This document shows positions 60,409 to 64,000 of a stretch of DNA of 64,000 bases, one piece after another. The translations under genes and the position numbers were made by a program. The notes beneath the pieces are model-generated. The model did not search any database. It saw nothing but the letters and a program-made list of their open reading frames with translations, and was not told the DNA's origin. The DNA lies in assembly GCA_045576855.1 (NCBI GenBank), contig JAZNHG010000054.1, positions 1 through 64,000 on the forward strand, given 5' to 3'. Numbering within the stretch: position 1 is the first letter of the stretch; every line of letters starts with the position of its first letter. Origin of the DNA: Colimorpha sp045576855. Its GTDB lineage: Bacteria > Bacteroidota > Bacteroidia > Bacteroidales > P3.

Positions 60409-63400
60409 ATGAGCCGGAGACGACGGTCTGTTTTGATGCTGGCGCTGTGTATGCTGGTGCCGCTGGTCGGCCGCACGCAGCAGCCGGTGGGTGCACGCGG
60501 CAACGTGACGGCCTACTATGACGAGGCCGCCATAGAAAAGAACGCCTACCGCGAGTCGCCCTATTTTATGGCGTTGGACGAGGGCTGGCAATCGACACTG
60601 ACGGATAGCTCGGTACGCTATTCCTGCCAGCTTGAAGTGGAGAGGGACTGGAGGAATTTCCAGGTGTATCTGAATGTGCGTGGCGGCCGCGCAGTGCGTG
60701 TGTGGCTCAACGACCGCGAGGTGGGCTATGCCGGCGACTCGCGCCATTGGAATGAATTCCTGCTCAATCCGATGCTGTATTACGGCTGGGACAACACGTT
60801 GGTGGTAGAGATGCTGACGCGCTCGCGCGAGGCAATGTTGGAAGCCGACCTGTCGGAACCGGGATTGAACGGAATCCCTTATCTATTATTTAAGAACGAT
60901 CCCAACGTGGCGGACTATACGCTGACGGCCGACTACGATGCTGCCAGCGGGAAAGGTACGTTGTCGTTGAATGCCGACATTTTCTGCAGTCGGCGCAAAG
61001 GTAAATACTATCTCGAGGTGGAGGTGTGGAATCCCAACGGGCGACAACTCGACCGTATGGGTCGTTGGGTGGTCTTCAGCGGGCGTAGTGAAGAACCGGT
61101 AGACATCAGTCGCAGCTGGCCCGACATACAGCCGTGGAATGCCGAGTCGCCTGTGCTATACACCGCTGTCATTCGCCTTCGCAACGAGAAGATGGAGGAA
61201 GAAGAATTGGTGGGAACGCGTTTCGGCTTCCGCCATGTGGAGGTGAAGGATGGGCAGCTGCTGCTCAACGGGAAGGCCATCACGCTGAAGGGTGTAATCT
61301 ACGGAAAGGAACGCACCGACAGCGAGGAGGCCCGCCAGCAGATGCTCAATGATGTGCTGGCGATGAAGCGTCATAATGTCAATGCTGTTCGTACTGCGCG
61401 CTTCTCGCCGATAGATCCTTATTTCTATGAGTTGTGCGACCGCTACGGTCTGTATGTGGTGTGCGATGCCAATCTGTCGCCCCTCTCGGTGCAGCAACAT
61501 GCGGTGGCCACGGACCAGGAATACATGTCTCTGTTCGAGCGCCGAGTGGATAATCTATATGGAAAGTATAAAAACCACACCAGTGTCATAGCGTGGTCGC
61601 TGGGAGAGACGCGCGATAATGGTGTCTGTATGACGGCTGCCTACAAACGCTTGAAGGCAAAAGAGAAGACCCGTCCAGTAATCTTCTCGGGTGCCGAGCA
61701 TGGCGAGTCGACAGATATCATTGCTCCCATGTCTCCAGACCCGGTGGCGATGCGTCAATCGCTGGGTAAGCCGGGCGACAGGCCGACGGTTATGCTCGTG
61801 GCTGCGGGTAAAGACGACTTCTCGCAGCTGGAATCCCTCTGGAAGTTGGTGGGCAGCAGTCGCCAACTGCAGGGCGGTTTTGTTGATGGATGGCCGCTTT
61901 CGGCGGCTATGCTCTCGGAGTTGAAGCATCTTTTCAGTCCGTTCGATGTCAGGCTTGACAAACTTATGCCCGACGATGGCGAGTTTACTGTGTCCAATCA
62001 TTTCGACTTTACCAACCTCGGACGCTATTCGTTGGATTATAATATCTTCACTAACTATCGTCCTGCTATCACCGGTGGTGCCTTGCCTTTGGTGGTGCCA
62101 AGCGGCAGTAGCGACAAGGTGCAGATGCGCATCCCCCATGTCGACCTGCAACCGGGAGAAGAGCTTTTTGTGCGTTTTGATTTGGCAACACGTCAGGATG
62201 AGAGGCAACCGTGGCAGTCGTCCAATGATTTGACCGTGGGCACCGTCGAGTTTACTCTGCCGCAGCAGATGCCATATCGGGCCTTTGTCAACGACGGAGA
62301 GCCCGTCGTGGACAGTTCGATGATGAAGTGCCAACTCCTTTTCGACGGTCATGCGGACTGGACCGGTGAGCGGGTGGGGCACATGGTGCGCCGTCCCGAT
62401 GAGCGTACGCTCTGCATAGATGAGATGTGGCGTTTTATGGCGCCCGATGGTATGGTGATGTGCGATATGCGATGCACCCACACTCGTTTCAGTACTGGCG
62501 ACGTTGTGATAGATTATACCCTTATGCCCAGCGACCGTATTCCTGCAGACAAACTGCATCCCATGCTGGTTCTACAGTCGGCGGGTGATAGCATCACATG
62601 GTTCGGCCTGGACCGAGAGGTTGCTTTCTTGGAACAGCATTCTGGTCTGGTGGGTATTTTTACGCGCTCGTCGAAGGAAAAGATAGCTCGCAAGCAGGTC
62701 CGTTGGTGTGCCATCAGTAAGGGTGGGGCAGGTCTCTATGCCGAAGTACTGGGAGAGCGATTTGGTATCTTGGACGATGGTGTCAATCTCAAGATATACC
62801 CCCAATCGGCAACAACATTCCGTCTGCACCTGCATTCTTATGCACAGCAGAGTCAGGCAGGCTTCTATGGAATGACCTTCCCGCGCATGACAATGGGTAT
62901 GCTCGAGCCGCCGACCATCAGCAGTTCAGAGGTTCGCTTCTCTCAGCCGCTGACTGTGACAATTATCTCCCCGAAAGCCACCGAGATTCGTTACACGCTC
63001 GATGGTGCGGAACCGACGGAGTCTTCGGCTCGATACACAGCCCCCATTGTCATCACCGCCACCACGGTGGTGAAGGCCAAGGCGTTTGCCAAAGACGCGC
63101 CTCCGTCGTTCGCGGCCACACGCAAGTTCAATTACGACTATATTGTGCGGACTTCTTTCTCCCGTAAGGCCAATACCCCCTATAATGTGGGTGCCGACAC
63201 ACTCCTTTTCGATGGCGAGAAAGGCACTGCCGACGAGTTGACACATGGGTGGTTGGGATTCTCGGGCGAGGCTGTGGCCACCACGGTGGAACTAGCCAAA
63301 ACCATCGACGTAGACCGAATTGTGGTACGCTATGCACACTCTCCGGCCACGTGGGCATTTGCTCCACTGTCGGTGAAGGTTCTCTCTTCCACTGACGGCA

Positions 63401-63624
63401 CCACCTTCTCGGATACCGTCACCGCTGTCGTGCCATTCGACCCTGCCGATGAGAAAGAGAGCAGCCCCAGGGTTGTGGAATTGCAGATACCGATTCACCG
63501 CCAGGCGGGAGTCGTCAAGATAGTACCTGTCACCCTCGGCAACATACCTGCTTGGCACCGCGCCAAAGGATTGAAACCTTGGATGATGATGGATGAAATA
63601 GAAGTAGTAGAAACAGTCAAATGA
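60409..63624 (+). CDS. GH2-like protein with degenerate active site, Chb-C-like domain
   Basis: 1071 residues from the ATG at 60409, where a signal peptide (VGRTQ) begins. It has the GH2 sugar-binding, Ig-like (FGFRHVEVKDGQLLLNGK) and TIM-barrel parts. At the acid/base site the canonical WSLGNE reads WSLGET (E400-T401), and I find no nucleophile EYSH-type motif. A chitobiase C-terminal-like segment (RYTLDGAEPT) and a C-terminal discoidin-like domain follow. It is probably a carbohydrate-binding or pseudo-enzyme protein rather than an active glycosidase. Its stop overlaps the next gene (ATGA). Confidence 0.8.
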   Translation: MSRRRRSVLMLALCMLVPLVGRTQQPVGARGNVTAYYDEAAIEKNAYRESPYFMALDEGWQSTLTDSSVRYSCQLEVERDWRNFQVYLNVRGGRAVRVWLNDREVGYAGDSRHWNEFLLNPMLYYGWDNTLVVEMLTRSREAMLEADLSEPGLNGIPYLLFKNDPNVADYTLTADYDAASGKGTLSLNADIFCSRRKGKYYLEVEVWNPNGRQLDRMGRWVVFSGRSEEPVDISRSWPDIQPWNAESPVLYTAVIRLRNEKMEEEELVGTRFGFRHVEVKDGQLLLNGKAITLKGVIYGKERTDSEEARQQMLNDVLAMKRHNVNAVRTARFSPIDPYFYELCDRYGLYVVCDANLSPLSVQQHAVATDQEYMSLFERRVDNLYGKYKNHTSVIAWSLGETRDNGVCMTAAYKRLKAKEKTRPVIFSGAEHGESTDIIAPMSPDPVAMRQSLGKPGDRPTVMLVAAGKDDFSQLESLWKLVGSSRQLQGGFVDGWPLSAAMLSELKHLFSPFDVRLDKLMPDDGEFTVSNHFDFTNLGRYSLDYNIFTNYRPAITGGALPLVVPSGSSDKVQMRIPHVDLQPGEELFVRFDLATRQDERQPWQSSNDLTVGTVEFTLPQQMPYRAFVNDGEPVVDSSMMKCQLLFDGHADWTGERVGHMVRRPDERTLCIDEMWRFMAPDGMVMCDMRCTHTRFSTGDVVIDYTLMPSDRIPADKLHPMLVLQSAGDSITWFGLDREVAFLEQHSGLVGIFTRSSKEKIARKQVRWCAISKGGAGLYAEVLGERFGILDDGVNLKIYPQSATTFRLHLHSYAQQSQAGFYGMTFPRMTMGMLEPPTISSSEVRFSQPLTVTIISPKATEIRYTLDGAEPTESSARYTAPIVITATTVVKAKAFAKDAPPSFAATRKFNYDYIVRTSFSRKANTPYNVGADTLLFDGEKGTADELTHGWLGFSGEAVATTVELAKTIDVDRIVVRYAHSPATWAFAPLSVKVLSSTDGTTFSDTVTAVVPFDPADEKESSPRVVELQIPIHRQAGVVKIVPVTLGNIPAWHRAKGLKPWMMMDEIEVVETVK

Positions 63625-64000
63625 ATGTTCCGAACATGAAAAAGCAAGTTCAAGGTGTTATATTAGGCTCGCTTCTGATGTTGACCGTCCTGTTGGTGTC
63701 GTGCGAGGTGGATTTCTCTCCCAATGCAGAGTACAAGGAGACCCCAGTGGTCTACTGTCTGCTGGACCAAGACGACGACACGACATGGGTGCGTGTGGAG
63801 CGTTGTTTCCTCGAGGAAGGCAACATCTACAACTATGGTTCCGATGCTTCGCTGACAAACTATCCCGAAGGGACCATCAAGGTCGACTTGTTAGCCTACC
63901 GCAACGGCCATCTGGACAGCACTATCGCGTTGTCCGACACACTGCGTCTGCGCGACGAGGGCAATTTTGCCGGAGGTCTTCAGCCTATGTTTTACACCAC
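63621..64000 (+). CDS. Lipoprotein, DUF4249-like (partial, runs off window)
   Basis: 126 codons are visible. A lipobox LLVSC ends the signal peptide, and ETPVVYCLLDQDDDTTWVRV follows. Extracytoplasmic Bacteroidota lipoproteins of the DUF4249 type show a similar start. The ATG at 63621 overlaps the preceding stop (ATGA), which supports it; the ATG at 63636 is also possible. Confidence 0.6.
   Translation, partial: MNVPNMKKQVQGVILGSLLMLTVLLVSCEVDFSPNAEYKETPVVYCLLDQDDDTTWVRVERCFLEEGNIYNYGSDASLTNYPEGTIKVDLLAYRNGHLDSTIALSDTLRLRDEGNFAGGLQPMFYT

Overview
The window reads as a chromosomal segment from a Bacteroidales (Bacteroidota) bacterium. Support comes from type IX secretion genes (porU, porV), a short 286-residue RpoD, a DUF6266 protein, a BACON domain, very weak Shine-Dalgarno signals and repeated TTTG / TAnnTTTG promoters. 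HydF, a lysine 5,6-aminomutase and a GH25 lysozyme suggest an anaerobic, fermentative, host- or gut-associated lifestyle. I cannot name the family or genus.

Layout. 1-1121: the start of a DUF6266 gene, then a repeat-rich intergenic stretch and a candidate leader RNA. 1122-16033: ten co-oriented genes forming a eukaryotic-like Ser/Thr phosphorylation locus. It holds FHA proteins, three protein kinases, a PP2C phosphatase, an FHA-anchored trypsin-like protease, a matching pseudo-protease and an outer-membrane protein with a BACON domain. A terminator closes it. 16436-20998: ffh, folD, a lipoprotein, rpoD and rsmG. 20979-27708 (minus): guaB, three parvulin-type periplasmic proteins and a MoxR ATPase. 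28280-34306 (minus): a GH2 beta-mannosidase lipoprotein, two small membrane proteins, cinA, folA and hydF. 34673-41582: a DUF4919-like protein, then minus-strand mutS2, an omega-amidase, ribF, a beta-barrel protein and a TlpA-like thioredoxin. 41973-49976: a secreted protein and panB on plus; a DUF308 protein, clpS, ispF, porV and porU on minus. 50690-56148: MATE exporter, tRNA-Arg, CPBP protease, HU, a 29-residue COX24-type basic protein, RNase G and GH25 lysozyme. 56689-64000: kamD, kamE, an orphan CoA-transferase B subunit, a small beta-barrel, a catalytically degenerate GH2 protein and a truncated lipoprotein.

Two things stand out. First, the 1122-16033 locus has every part of a phospho-signalling circuit spread over cytosol, inner membrane, periplasm and outer membrane. 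It includes a kinase whose periplasmic part is about 17 YD-type repeats. Its signal and output are unknown. Second, the intergenic regions carry a set of short tandem repeats with odd periods. Seven arrays have an 11-bp unit, in two subfamilies with their own conserved flanks, and other blocks have 7-bp or 9-bp units. Some 7-bp and 9-bp blocks lie inside genes (ribF, mutS2, the mannosidase, a signal peptide). The 11-bp arrays sit in upstream regions of genes, are close to one DNA helical turn per unit, and may be mobile or regulatory elements.
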